A stretch of 64,000 nucleotides of DNA from Clostridiales bacterium (GCA_902362775.1 CABIXV010000002.1:327362-391361), one strand, 5' to 3'; shown: positions 25,204-33,900, counted from the first letter of the stretch. The notes: generated by a model from the letters alone, not told the origin. A program made the numbers and translations.

Positions 25204-26394
25204 TTACTGCCCCACATGTCCCTGCCGGCGGCGCAGGTTGACCAGGAAGTTGTCCAGCCGGGAGATGGACTCGGCGATGTCCTTCATGGACGCGGCGTAG
25301 CAGGCCCTGACAAAGCCCTCGCCGCCGGGCCCGAAGGCGTTGCCGGGGATGACTGCCACCTTCTCTTCCATAAGGAATCGCTCACAGAACTCCTCGCTGG
25401 ACAGACCGGTGGAGCGGATATCGGGGAACACATAGAAGGCGCCCTTGGGCTCGAAGCAGCTCAGACCGATCCGGTTCAGGTTTTCCACCAGGTATCTGCG
25501 GCGGCGGTCGTACTCCTCCCGCATATGCTCGATGTCTCCGTCGCCGTTGCGCATGGCCTCCACCGCGGCATACTGGCTAGTGGTGGGGGCGGACATGATG
25601 CCGAATTGATGGAGCTTTGTCATGGCTGCAATGATTGGCTTGGGGGCACAGACGTAGCCCATACGCCAGCCGGTCATGGCGTGGCTCTTGGAGAAGCCGT
25701 TGACCACTACGGTCCGCTCATACATATCGGTCAGGTTTGCGGGGGACACATGGCGCTGGCCATAGGTCAACTCCGCGTAGATCTCGTCAGAAATGACCAT
25801 GATATCGCTGCCGCGGAGGACCTCAGCGATGGCCTCCAGATCCTTGCGCTCCATGATTCCGCCTGTGGGGTTACAGGGAAACGGCAGTACCAGAACCTTG
25901 GTCTTATCTGTGATGGCCGCTTTCAGCTCCTCCGGGGTCAGGCGGAAATTGTTTTCTACCTTTAGTTCCACATACTTGGGCACGCCCCCGGCCATTTCAG
26001 TCAACGGCCCATAACAGACAAAGGAGGGCACAGGCACGATGACCTCGTCGCCAGGGTTGACCAGTACCCGGAGGGCCAGGTCAATGGCCTCGCTGCCGCC
26101 CACAGTGACCAGAATCTGGTCGGTGTAGTCATATTGCAGATCAAAGCGGCGGTTAAGATAGGCGGCGATCTCTCGCCGGAGCTGGAGCATACCGGCGTTC
26201 GAGGTATACTTGGTGTGTCCCCGCTCCAGGGAGTAGATACCAGCGTCCCGGATGTGCCACGGGGTAACAAAGTCAGGCTCTCCGATGCCCAAAGAGATTG
26301 CGTCTGTCATCTCCTCCAGGATATCAAAAAACTTGCGGATACCAGAAGGCTTGACCCCTTGGATCTTCTCATTCAGAATATGATCGTAATTCAT
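25204..26394 (-). CDS. PLP-dependent class I/II aminotransferase
   Basis: A 396-residue AspC-like aminotransferase. LGIGEPDFVTPWHI, YTSNAGMLQLRREIA, PFPCNPTGGIM, VISDEIYAELTY and the PLP lysine in VNGFSKSHAMTGWRMGY are all intact. Substrate is not determinable (aspartate, aromatic or branched-chain are all possible). Its start codon overlaps the stop of the Lrp-type regulator gene by 4 bp, indicating tight coupling and probable control by that regulator. Confidence 0.93.
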   Translation of the reverse strand: MNYDHILNEKIQGVKPSGIRKFFDILEEMTDAISLGIGEPDFVTPWHIRDAGIYSLERGHTKYTSNAGMLQLRREIAAYLNRRFDLQYDYTDQILVTVGGSEAIDLALRVLVNPGDEVIVPVPSFVCYGPLTEMAGGVPKYVELKVENNFRLTPEELKAAITDKTKVLVLPFPCNPTGGIMERKDLEAIAEVLRGSDIMVISDEIYAELTYGQRHVSPANLTDMYERTVVVNGFSKSHAMTGWRMGYVCAPKPIIAAMTKLHQFGIMSAPTTSQYAAVEAMRNGDGDIEHMREEYDRRRRYLVENLNRIGLSCFEPKGAFYVFPDIRSTGLSSEEFCERFLMEEKVAVIPGNAFGPGGEGFVRACYAASMKDIAESISRLDNFLVNLRRRQGHVGQ

Positions 26395-26870
26395 GTAAAG
26401 ATATACTCCCTTTCCTCCGGATCCTGGGGCCGGAACACCAAGTGCTTCTCTTTGTATTTCTTCAAAATAAAGTGAGTCGCAGTGCCGGTGACTCCCTCAA
26501 TAGGGGCCAGCCGCTCGCCTACAAACTGGGCTACCTCCCGCAGGGTGCGGCCCGAAATGATAACCGTCAAGTCGAAGGAGCCGCTCATGAGGTACATGCT
26601 CTCCACTTCGTCATATTGGTAAATACGCTCCGCAATACGGTCAAAACCACTGATGGTCTGTGGGGTGACCTTGACCTCGATTAGAGCCGTAACATTCTCC
26701 CTGCGTACCCGGTCCCAGTCGATGATGGCTTGATACCCCAAAATCGTGCGGTCTTCCTCGTATGTTTGAATGGCTGCCTTTGCCTCTGCCTCAGGCACTC
26801 CGGCAGCCGCGGCCAGCGCGGCCACCGGCATGGTGCAGTCCTGTTCCAACAGTTCCAACAGCTTTTCCAT
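26391..26870 (-). CDS. Lrp/AsnC family transcriptional regulator
   Basis: A 159-residue regulator: an N-terminal helix-turn-helix (about residues 1-45, MPVAALAAAAGVPEAEAKAAI) and a C-terminal RAM ligand-binding domain (TALIEVKVTPQTISGFD, VESMYLMSGSFDLTVII). Such proteins sense amino acids. The start at 26870 follows AGGAGGAGAGCGTTC; a longer frame lacks support. It is the first gene of the run that continues with the aminotransferase, so it probably regulates amino-acid metabolism and its own operon. Confidence 0.93.
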   Translation of the reverse strand: MEKLLELLEQDCTMPVAALAAAAGVPEAEAKAAIQTYEEDRTILGYQAIIDWDRVRRENVTALIEVKVTPQTISGFDRIAERIYQYDEVESMYLMSGSFDLTVIISGRTLREVAQFVGERLAPIEGVTGTATHFILKKYKEKHLVFRPQDPEEREYIFT

Positions 26871-26996
26871 GAACGCTCTCCTCCTGTTTCTCTGCCCGCA
26901 ACCGGGTAGGATCTGCGTGAGATTAAAATACCCGTTTATTATACATGTAACTGGAGAGAAAAACAATCCTGCGAATAAAAATAGCGGATAAAAAGG

Positions 26997-27024
26997 CGCC
27001 GCCCATACTTTCGTATGGGCGGCG
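26997..27024 (-). terminator. Terminator of the TRAP operon
   Basis: A 12-bp GC-rich stem (26997-27008 with 27013-27024) followed on the minus strand by CCTTTTTATC. It lies about 100 bp beyond the TRAP permease stop; the space between (27025-27121) shows no gene. Confidence 0.85.
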
Positions 27025-27121
27025 TTCCTTTGACTTGTGGTAACAAATAGTCAAAAGCCTTTTCCAAATGGACTATCCTAGCCGAGACGTGTTTTCTTGC
27101 GTTTTGGGATCACTTGATAGC

Positions 27122-29095
27122 TTAGGCTACGGCCTTCTTATCTTTGTGCAGGAGCTGGAATACAATGACCACAACTACTAAGCCCACACCAATCAGGTCG
27201 GTAACGGTGCCGGGAATCAGCATAGCCAGACCGCCTGCGGCTACCATGATCCGCTCCAGTACGTTCATGTTCTTAATCAGATAGCCCTCAAGGCCAGCGG
27301 CCACACCCGCCATGCCGATAAAGCTGGTGATAATGATCTGAACAACCTGGAAGGGAGTGGAGTTAATGAACAGCATTGCGGGATTCAAAGCAAAGATATA
27401 GGGAATCAGGAAAGCGGCGATAGCCAGACGGGTCGCCTGGAAGGCCGTCTTCATGGGGTTCGCCTTGGCGATGGCAGAACCAGCGTAAGCTGCCAGAGCC
27501 ACAGGAGGCGTAATGTCCGCCACAATGCCGAAGTAGAACACGAACATATTGGCAGCGATGGGGTCCATGTTCATACCAGTAACTAGGATAGGGGCACAAG
27601 TGGTAGCCATGATGATGTAGTTGGCTGTGGTAGGCACGCCCATACCCAGGACGATACAGGTGATCATGGTGAAGAACAGGGCGATCATCAGCTGGCCATT
27701 GGCCACACCCACGATGGCACTGATGAAGATCTGGCCCAGGCCGGTCAGGGTGACCACACCGGCAATGATGCCGGCCACACCGCAGGCAATGCCAATGGAC
27801 AGACAGTTACGGGCGCCGTTCTCTAAAGCCCGAAGGAAGGTGAAGATGCTGGTATCGTTCTTCTGATGATAGAAGAAGGTGTCTACCGCTTTATCCACCA
27901 GGCTGATAACGATACAAAGGATGGTCGCGATAATAGCGGAGCGGGCCATGGTATAACCGCTCATAATGATGACCACCAGTACCACCAGAGGAATCAGCAG
28001 GTAGATCTTCGGGAGCAGCTGACCCCACTTGGGCAGCTCATTTCTGGGAATACCCTTCAGATCCAGACGTTTAGCGCGCAGATGCACCTGGAGGAAGATG
28101 CCAGTAAAGTACAAAATAGCAGGCAGGATGGCCCGTCTGATAATATCGCTGTACGGTACACCCACCATCTCCGCCATCAGGAAGGCGGCAGCGCCCATAA
28201 TGGGCGGCATGATCTGACCGCCTGTGGAGGCCGACGCCTCAACAGCGCCCGCGAATTCGGGGGGATAGCCGGTCTTTTTCATCATGGGGATGGTAACAGA
28301 ACCAGTAGTCACGGTGTTGCCCACAGAGGAGCCCGACACCATGCCGCACAGTGCGGAGGAAATAACGGCCACCTTAGCGGGACCACCGGTGGCCCAGCCA
28401 GCCAGAGCATTGGCGCAGGAAATAAAGAAATTACTAATTCCGGTAGCCTCCAGGAAAGCACCGAAGATGATGAACAGCGCGATGTAAGTAGAGCACACGC
28501 CGATGGGGGTGCCGTGGATGCCGTTGGTAGTATAAAACAGGTCATAGACGATGCGCTTCAGCGACTTTCCATCATAGAAAGCGTAGGCGATGAAACAGGT
28601 GGCCACTACCAGGATGGGCAGGCCTACCACACGCCGGCAGCATTCAAAGAGGATCAAGGCTCCCACAATGCCCAGCACAACCTCCAGCTGGTTGATGCGG
28701 GTAGCGCGAATCATCAGATCCTGCTCATTGAAGAAGAAATAAAGGTAGGGGCTGGCCCCAACGATGGCCAGAATAATATCGTACCAAGGGATACGGTTGA
28801 CTCGCTGAACAGCGCCCTTGCGCATAGGGAACACAATGAATACCAGCAGAATCACCAGACCCAGGAACAGGGGACGGCGCTTGGTTTCGCTCCAGGTGGA
28901 TACCAGATTCATCCACATCAGGAACAGGCTGAATGCGATCAGCAGGCCACTGACCACATACTTCGGCACACCTTCCCAAATACGAACGTTTGACTCACGG
29001 TCGTATTTTTTCATAATCTCATCAACATCGGCCTGCACATTTGTGCCATTTTCTGCCGGTGCGGTGTTTACAGTTTTCTTATCCTGATCTTCCAC
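27122..29095 (-). CDS. TRAP transporter fused permease (4TM+12TM, TAXI type)
   Basis: A 657-residue membrane protein combining the small DctQ-like and large DctM-like TRAP subunits. The N-terminal ~60 residues are soluble (MEDQDKKTVN..). Roughly 15-16 hydrophobic segments follow, with VSGSSVGNTVTTGSVTIPMMKKTGYPP, SASTGGQIMPPIMGAAAFLMAE and MGVPTTANYIIMATTCAP, typical of TAXI-type permeases. It drives solute uptake with an ion gradient. The GTG at 29095 behind AAAGGAGG is preferred to an ATG 25 codons upstream. It follows the DUF1850 and substrate-binding genes in one operon. Confidence 0.94.
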   Translation of the reverse strand: MEDQDKKTVNTAPAENGTNVQADVDEIMKKYDRESNVRIWEGVPKYVVSGLLIAFSLFLMWMNLVSTWSETKRRPLFLGLVILLVFIVFPMRKGAVQRVNRIPWYDIILAIVGASPYLYFFFNEQDLMIRATRINQLEVVLGIVGALILFECCRRVVGLPILVVATCFIAYAFYDGKSLKRIVYDLFYTTNGIHGTPIGVCSTYIALFIIFGAFLEATGISNFFISCANALAGWATGGPAKVAVISSALCGMVSGSSVGNTVTTGSVTIPMMKKTGYPPEFAGAVEASASTGGQIMPPIMGAAAFLMAEMVGVPYSDIIRRAILPAILYFTGIFLQVHLRAKRLDLKGIPRNELPKWGQLLPKIYLLIPLVVLVVIIMSGYTMARSAIIATILCIVISLVDKAVDTFFYHQKNDTSIFTFLRALENGARNCLSIGIACGVAGIIAGVVTLTGLGQIFISAIVGVANGQLMIALFFTMITCIVLGMGVPTTANYIIMATTCAPILVTGMNMDPIAANMFVFYFGIVADITPPVALAAYAGSAIAKANPMKTAFQATRLAIAAFLIPYIFALNPAMLFINSTPFQVVQIIITSFIGMAGVAAGLEGYLIKNMNVLERIMVAAGGLAMLIPGTVTDLIGVGLVVVVIVFQLLHKDKKAVA

Positions 29096-29257
29096 AGAGA
29101 TGCCTCCTTTGCTAAAAATCGTATCTTTTGATAAAAGAAACTCTGCTTCAGGTCCGCTCTTTGGCCGCACTCGGCTGCGTCTTCCATTCCCTCTCCGAGA
29201 TCACAACCAAATTTTTACAAAGCGTAAAGCTGGGGGCTTCTTTGATCTTCCAAAACG

Positions 29258-29755
29258 CTATGGAAAGATACGCGAATTTTCGTAGCTGATGTGGACCTTG
29301 GTATTCCGTCCGCACACATCCCGCAGACTGATCTCCTCTCCACCAATCGATAGCGTGTGATCGGATACTGTGCCCACAAAAAGATAAAAGCTGGGAAGCT
29401 CCATATCAATCTTAGAGACCACCATGGCGCCTGTTCCCTCTTCATAGGTCAGCTCCATTTTAGGGTCCAAGTCAGAGGGCACCCCGGCACCAAACCCATA
29501 GTAGATGGTCTTCCGCAGCATGATTATGCCCCTCTCATCCACGTCATACACATCCGTCACAGGCGTCTTGTTGACGGAATGGATAAAGGTGATGGAAAAT
29601 TCCTCTCCCCGCTCCAAAGGATAAGAGATATAGGTTTCCCCAGTCTCCGCATCACGAATGACCAGATGGCCTTCCGGGCGGAGCATAAACACTGCGGCCG
29701 CGATAACCAGACAGACTATCGCGGCCGCGGCTACCAAAACTTTGTTCTTATTCAC
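29258..29755 (-). CDS. DUF1850 domain protein of the TRAP-TAXI operon
   Basis: A 165-residue protein with one N-terminal membrane/signal segment (about residues 5-25) and an extracytoplasmic DUF1850 domain (ISYPLERGEEFSITFIHSVNKTPVTDVYDV, then GAGVPSDLD). DUF1850 genes are typically found next to TAXI-TRAP genes; their role is unknown, perhaps assisting assembly or substrate capture. It lies 33 bp after the binding protein gene. The 29096-29257 gap downstream contains nothing recognisable beyond the permease RBS. Confidence 0.88.
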   Translation of the reverse strand: MNKNKVLVAAAAIVCLVIAAAVFMLRPEGHLVIRDAETGETYISYPLERGEEFSITFIHSVNKTPVTDVYDVDERGIIMLRKTIYYGFGAGVPSDLDPKMELTYEEGTGAMVVSKIDMELPSFYLFVGTVSDHTLSIGGEEISLRDVCGRNTKVHISYENSRIFP

Positions 29756-29788
29756 AAAGCGTTATCAGTCGCGTCTAAGAACAGACAC

Positions 29789-30844
29789 TCAGCTCAGAGT
29801 GGCACCCTGCTCGGTCAGATACTTCTCAGCGCCGGGATGATAGGGGATGCTGACGCCAGCGACAGCGCCTTCCAGGGAGAGCTCCTTAAACTTGGCGTGA
29901 CCGTCAGCCAAGCTGGCCTGGTTGTCAAACATAGCGGTCATCAGTTCATACACCACATCCTCAGGCACGTCATTCCGGCACACCAGCATGGCGCGGATGC
30001 TGACGGTGGTGGTATCGCGGTCCAGGCCGTCATAGGTGCCGGCGGGGATCACGGTCTTAGCATAGAAGGGGTAAGCAGCCATCAGGTTTTCAATGTGCTC
30101 GTCTTCCAGAGTGATGACATTCAGAGGCTTGTTGGCAGTCGCAGCCAAGTCCACCAGAGCGGTGGTGGGGGCGCCAGACACACAGAAAGCGGCGTCGATC
30201 TTGCCATCCTTCATGCCCTCGGCGGAGTCAGAGTAGGACTGGTAAACGGGGTTTACGTCGTTAAAGGTCATGCCAAACTCAGCAAAAATCTGACCAGCGG
30301 CGAAGTTGTCGCCGGAACCGGAAGCGCCGACAGAAACGGTCTTACCCTTCAGGTCAGTGAAGGTCTTGATGTCGGGATTCAGGGTGAACACCTGGACCAC
30401 CTCGTCATACAGGGCACACAGGGCGCCCCAGTCCTCATAGGGGTCTTCGCCGTCGAACAGGTCAGTACCAGTAGCGGCATAGTAAGCTACGTCGTTCTGG
30501 ATAATGGCGAAGTTGACCTCATTATCCTGGAGCAGCTGAACGTTAGCGGCGGAGGCGCCGGTAGAGGTAACACCGATGTTCCCCTTGGTCAGAACGGGAT
30601 TGAGGACGGTGGCCATTACGTTACCGATAGCATAGTAGTTTGCGCTGGTGGAGCCGGTGGCGATGGTGATATCCACCTTCTCACCAGAGGGAGTTTCGTT
30701 GTTGGGAGTAGAGGTGCTGGCAGAGGTATTGCTGCCACCGCTAGTGGAGCTGGTGTTGCTACCCTTGTCATTGTTCCCACAGCCGGTCAGTGCCAGACTG
30801 AGGATCATGACCATGGACAGAGCAAGTGCTAGTTTCTTTTTCAT
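29789..30844 (-). CDS. TAXI family TRAP transporter substrate-binding lipoprotein
   Basis: A 351-residue lipoprotein. The signal ends in the lipobox ALTGC (LSLALTGCGNND), then a Ser/Thr/Asn linker to about residue 52. The TAXI domain follows: VDITIATGSTSANYYAIGNVMA, GASAANVQLLQDNEVNFAIIQNDVAYYA, KGKTVSVGASGSGD and YDGLDRDTTTVSIRAML. It captures an unknown solute (glutamate/dicarboxylate-type is common) for the fused permease. It is the first gene of the operon; the mRNA leader carries overlapping hairpins. Confidence 0.94.
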   Translation of the reverse strand: MKKKLALALSMVMILSLALTGCGNNDKGSNTSSTSGGSNTSASTSTPNNETPSGEKVDITIATGSTSANYYAIGNVMATVLNPVLTKGNIGVTSTGASAANVQLLQDNEVNFAIIQNDVAYYAATGTDLFDGEDPYEDWGALCALYDEVVQVFTLNPDIKTFTDLKGKTVSVGASGSGDNFAAGQIFAEFGMTFNDVNPVYQSYSDSAEGMKDGKIDAAFCVSGAPTTALVDLAATANKPLNVITLEDEHIENLMAAYPFYAKTVIPAGTYDGLDRDTTTVSIRAMLVCRNDVPEDVVYELMTAMFDNQASLADGHAKFKELSLEGAVAGVSIPYHPGAEKYLTEQGATLS

Positions 30845-30871
30845 GTTCTCTTTCCTCCAATTCCATTTTTT

Positions 30872-30918
30872 CGTTTGCTCTTTCCACTTGGAAAGAGCAA
30901 ACGCCCTATAGGGCGTTT
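30872..30918 (-). promoter_or_regulatory. Overlapping hairpins in the TRAP operon leader
   Basis: In the 5' untranslated region, a perfect 20-nt palindrome (30899-30918, AAACGCCCTATAGGGCGTTT) precedes a 14-bp stem (30872-30885 with 30890-30903). They share five bases (30899-30903), so both cannot form fully at once. There is no U-tract, so this is not a simple terminator. The second hairpin ends about 20 nt before the RBS. Confidence 0.55.
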
Positions 30919-30958
30919 CATGGTTGGTCCATAGACCCGCTTCCTATACTGCGGTCCC

Positions 30959-30987
30959 ATTATATTACATTCATGTCAAAAATGCAA
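30959..30987 (-). promoter_or_regulatory. Promoter of the TRAP-TAXI operon
   Basis: Minus-strand TTGCAT (30982-30987), 17-nt spacer, TATAAT (30959-30964). This predicts a leader of about 105 nt. DNA from here to 31147 is AT-rich; it is the sigK 3' flank with only a weak TCCATAG/CTATGGA hairpin. Confidence 0.65.
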
Positions 30988-31147
30988 TATCATTTTTTCC
31001 TCCCCCCTCTCCTCCACTAATTGTCTTGACATTTTGTATAAAAAATTATTTATTACATCTACTTTTTACTCCTTAATTTCCCTATATTTTTTCCTGTTTC
31101 TTTATTATTTCCATAGCTAAACGCCTATGATTTCTATGGATATTTTT

Positions 31148-31210
31148 TTATGGCATCCAGCCATCCATCCCCTCCTGCAGCTTTTCTAAAGCCCTCTTTT
31201 CAATGCGGGA
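31148..31210 (-). CDS. sigK: sigK, detached 3' end
   Basis: Read leftward from the att core, this segment encodes SRIEKRALEKLQEGMDGWMP and TAA. That is the universal end of region 4.2 of sporulation sigma factors (SRSYVSRIEKRAL..), directly continuing the ...ISRSYV at which the 5' part ends 8.3 kb away. It has no start codon and is only expressed after excision of the intervening element, when the first serine codon is rebuilt across the junction. The rejoined protein would have 231 residues. Too short for routine gene calling, but the sequence match is unambiguous. Confidence 0.93.
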   Translation of the reverse strand, partial: SRIEKRALEKLQEGMDGWMP

Positions 31211-31243
31211 TACATAGCGACACGCCTATTGTAAACGATGCCC
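31210..31243. other. Left attachment site of the sigK intervening element
   Basis: The core ATACATAG (31210-31217, CTATGTAT on the coding strand) is flanked inside the element by the arm at 31218-31243. That arm, reverse-complemented (GGGCATCGTTTACAATAG...), matches the arm at the right end at 16 of 18 positions. Confidence 0.85.
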
Positions 31244-31244
31244 T

Positions 31245-32822
31245 TTAAGAAATCGCCTCCAATTCATGGAAGCGGAATTTAATGATGATCTCTTTTTCCT
31301 CGGTCAGCTCCACTCGTTCGATGAGGCTGACCAGCAGTTCCCGACTGGTGAGTGCCGAGTCCAGAAACTGTTTCACCAGCGTCTTGGCCTTTTCTTCGGT
31401 GTTCACCGGCTGTTTTGCCTGTTCCTGAAGGCTCTTCAGCCGGTCTTCCAGAACCGTGCGGTCCATCTTGACCTTCTGATAGATGCGCTGAAAGTCCTCC
31501 TCGGAGAGAAGACCACTCAGTCGGTCCATGTACATCTGATCCAGATTGGTGGTCAGAGCGGTGATTTTGGATTGCAGCGCTTGCATCTCCGCTTCACAGC
31601 TGGACTCCTTGCTGGCATTCTCCACAGCTTCTTCTGCAATCGGGCGTAGCTGGTCAGGATTCAGATAGGTCTGGCAGACCTCCCGTACCTTGGTAAGCAC
31701 GGCGTCATTCACTGTTTCTTCCTTGATAGAATGACAGGTGCAAACGCCCGCCTTGGTAAACCGCTGGTAGGTCCGACAGACAAAGAACAGGCGATCCTCT
31801 CCGGCGGCATTCTTGCGGTTGAGCACCGCCATGGGGTAGCCGCACTCGTGACAGAAAATTAGCCCTTTCAGTAAGAAGTCATAGGTCCGACTTCGGGTAT
31901 GCTTGCGGCTATTTACCAGCATCTGCACCTTCTGAAAAGTCTCCGGGTCAATGATCGGTTCATGCGTTCCTTCCACTACGACCCAGTTTTCTGGTGATTG
32001 CCTCAGACATTTCTTGGATTTGTAGCTGATCTTCACCATGCGTCCCTGCACCATATTGCCGATGTAGGTTTCGTTTTTCAGCATTTCGGAAATCCGCTCA
32101 CTGCTCCATAGGCCGGTGTACGGCCCTGGATTACCAACTTTCCAGCCACAATAGGTAGCCGGTGTGGGAATGCCTTCCTCGTTGAGCATAGTCGCAATTT
32201 TGCGGCAGCTCATACCCGAAAGAGCCAGAGCAAAGATCCGCCGCACCACTGGAGCTACCTCCTCGTCAATGACGATCTTGTTTTTCTCGGTGGGGTGCAT
32301 TTTGTATCCGTACATGGGCTTGCCGCCGATGAACTGTCCTTTCCGCTGCTTATCCCGCTTGACGCTCTTGATCTTCTTGGAGATGTCCTTGGCGTACATG
32401 TCGTTCATGATGGCACGGAATGGGGTGATGTCGTTGGCGGTAGAGTCTACGCCGGTATCAATGCCGTCCAGTAGGGAAATGTACCGCACCCGGTGCTCCG
32501 GGAAGTACCGCTCCATATAGTGGCCGGTCATGATGTAATCACGGCCCAAACGGGAAAGGTCTTTGGTGATGACCATATTGACCTTTTTAGTTTCAATGTC
32601 ACCAATCATTCGTTGGAAACTGGGACGGTCAAAACTGGTGCCGCTCCATCCGTCATCTACATAAGTGTCGAAGACGGACAGCCGGTGCTGCTGCACAAAC
32701 TCCCGCAGCAGGGATTCCTGGTTCTGTACACTCTGGGATGGTCCTTCGTTTTCATCCTCCTTTGATAGTCTGATGTATAAAGCCACATGGTAGTCCATGG
32801 GGTTGCTTATCTCTAAGTACAT
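31245..32822 (-). CDS. Large serine recombinase (SpoIVCA/CisA-like, predicted sigK excisionase)
   Basis: 525 residues. The N-terminal catalytic resolvase domain has the nucleophile serine at about residue 20 (ALYIRLSKEDENEG), DDGWSGTSFDRPSFQRMI and DLSRLGRDYIMTGHY. The recombinase domain follows (GYKMHPTEKNKIVIDEEVAP), then a zinc ribbon with CHECGYP and a later cysteine pair, then a coiled-coil (about residues 410-490) typical of large serine recombinases. The start at 32822 follows AGGAGGTATGGT. It ends 1 bp past the left att arm and points the same way as sigK. Location and class make it the enzyme that excises this element; it could also move a transposon, since relatives include TnpX-like proteins. 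Confidence 0.95.
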   Translation of the reverse strand: MYLEISNPMDYHVALYIRLSKEDENEGPSQSVQNQESLLREFVQQHRLSVFDTYVDDGWSGTSFDRPSFQRMIGDIETKKVNMVITKDLSRLGRDYIMTGHYMERYFPEHRVRYISLLDGIDTGVDSTANDITPFRAIMNDMYAKDISKKIKSVKRDKQRKGQFIGGKPMYGYKMHPTEKNKIVIDEEVAPVVRRIFALALSGMSCRKIATMLNEEGIPTPATYCGWKVGNPGPYTGLWSSERISEMLKNETYIGNMVQGRMVKISYKSKKCLRQSPENWVVVEGTHEPIIDPETFQKVQMLVNSRKHTRSRTYDFLLKGLIFCHECGYPMAVLNRKNAAGEDRLFFVCRTYQRFTKAGVCTCHSIKEETVNDAVLTKVREVCQTYLNPDQLRPIAEEAVENASKESSCEAEMQALQSKITALTTNLDQMYMDRLSGLLSEEDFQRIYQKVKMDRTVLEDRLKSLQEQAKQPVNTEEKAKTLVKQFLDSALTSRELLVSLIERVELTEEKEIIIKFRFHELEAIS

Positions 32823-32849
32823 ACCATACCTCCTGAGATAAGCGGCCAT

Positions 32850-32996
32850 TCATCGCTTACATTGTACAATGGGGTGCTCTATTGCAGCAAGGATGCGGCC
32901 AAGATAAAGCCGAAAAGATTCTTCCAAAATCTCAGATATACTCTTTTCGGTATTGCAGTAAGTACAGTGCACAACAGGCAAGTCTCTTTTTTTCAT
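32850..32996 (-). CDS. 48-residue protein upstream of the recombinase
   Basis: Starts MKKRDLPVVHCTYCN behind AAAAGGAGGGAAAACGT and ends 27 bp before the recombinase start, so the two are co-transcribed. It contains a single CxxC, then a helix SISEILEESFRLYLGRILA. No family is recognised with confidence. Position and size suit a recombination directionality factor or a small DNA-binding partner, but that is a guess. The upstream sequence (33058-32996) follows a terminator and contains CATACGAT, which resembles a sigma-E -10. Confidence 0.75.
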   Translation of the reverse strand: MKKRDLPVVHCTYCNTEKSISEILEESFRLYLGRILAAIEHPIVQCKR

Positions 32997-33066
32997 ACGT
33001 TTTCCCTCCTTTTGTTCATCGTATGTAGGGAACCGCTTCTTCTTGCCTGTCCTTCTGCAAAAGAAA

Positions 33067-33093
33067 AGTGACCTGCTTTTTAGGCAAGTCACT
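33067..33093 (-). terminator. Terminator of the ImmA-like gene
   Basis: A 10-bp stem with one mismatch (33067-33076 with 33084-33093) followed on the minus strand by TTTTCTTTT. It overlaps the stop codon and separates the ImmA-like transcript from the recombinase unit. Confidence 0.8.
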
Positions 33094-33877
33094 CAGCGGT
33101 TTTCAATTTATATGTGAAATAGGTTCGAAATACCGTTTTATCCGTTTTTGGAACCATGGTGAATGGATCGGCCGAGGTGAGTTCTGGTTCCATCAACAAA
33201 CTCATGGCAAAACAGTGTGCGAAGAATTCTTTACTATCAACACCATCCAAGTTTAGATGAAGCAGAGCAGAAACAACCTGAAAATCATCCGGTTGTACTT
33301 CCATTGTACCAGTCAACGCCAGATTGATCATGTGCCCGACTTCATGGATCAGGATACTTTGTGGGGTAGCTGAAAAATCTTTGTGCGGAACCAGCATGTA
33401 AATATCTGCCTGCATCCTGCCGTCTGCTCTCTGATAACAGCGACAAAAGGAATCCTCTGTTTTATGGGTTGCGGGGAGCAGAAAGATCAGCGTGTGGTGT
33501 TCTTTCCAAATGTGCCAAGAGAAACGATAAACTCGTTCTGCTGCTCGCATAACTATTTCGGCATCTTCGGTGGAAATCGGCATTTTATCTGTATCTGTGT
33601 ACTGCTGTTCGATCTCCTGCGCCAGCGCTGCCATCTGTCGCGCATTTTCTGCCTGATCCCTGGAAAAACTCCAGTTATGATACAACAGCAGTGCGTATGC
33701 AGATTCCCCTTGCAAAATGCTCCAGCTAGGGTGTCCATCTAAGAAGGTAGAGAAGATCTGCTGTTCATATCGAAGTTGTAGTTTTTGATAAAGTTGTACA
33801 TAATCTGCCTGACAATAGGCAGATGCTATTTTTCGGAGGAACTGTGTCAGCTCCTGAAAGCTAGTTATTCGTACCAT
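33089..33877 (-). CDS. ImmA/IrrE-like zinc metallopeptidase
   Basis: A 262-residue soluble protein with the zincin motif ILIHEVGHMIN (HEVGH about residues 178-182). About 35 residues later, SKEFFAHCFAMSLLMEPEL matches the third-ligand E..AN.FAA.LLMP pattern of ImmA/IrrE proteins. The N-terminal 120 residues are helical and unassigned. ImmA enzymes cleave repressors of mobile elements to induce them; no ImmR-like HTH gene lies beside it, so the target is unknown. Another possibility is a defence or toxin-antitoxin metallopeptidase. The start at 33877 follows AAAGGAAATCTTAT. Confidence 0.8.
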   Translation of the reverse strand: MVRITSFQELTQFLRKIASAYCQADYVQLYQKLQLRYEQQIFSTFLDGHPSWSILQGESAYALLLYHNWSFSRDQAENARQMAALAQEIEQQYTDTDKMPISTEDAEIVMRAAERVYRFSWHIWKEHHTLIFLLPATHKTEDSFCRCYQRADGRMQADIYMLVPHKDFSATPQSILIHEVGHMINLALTGTMEVQPDDFQVVSALLHLNLDGVDSKEFFAHCFAMSLLMEPELTSADPFTMVPKTDKTVFRTYFTYKLKTAE

Positions 33878-33900
33878 ATAAGATTTCCTTTCATGATAAA

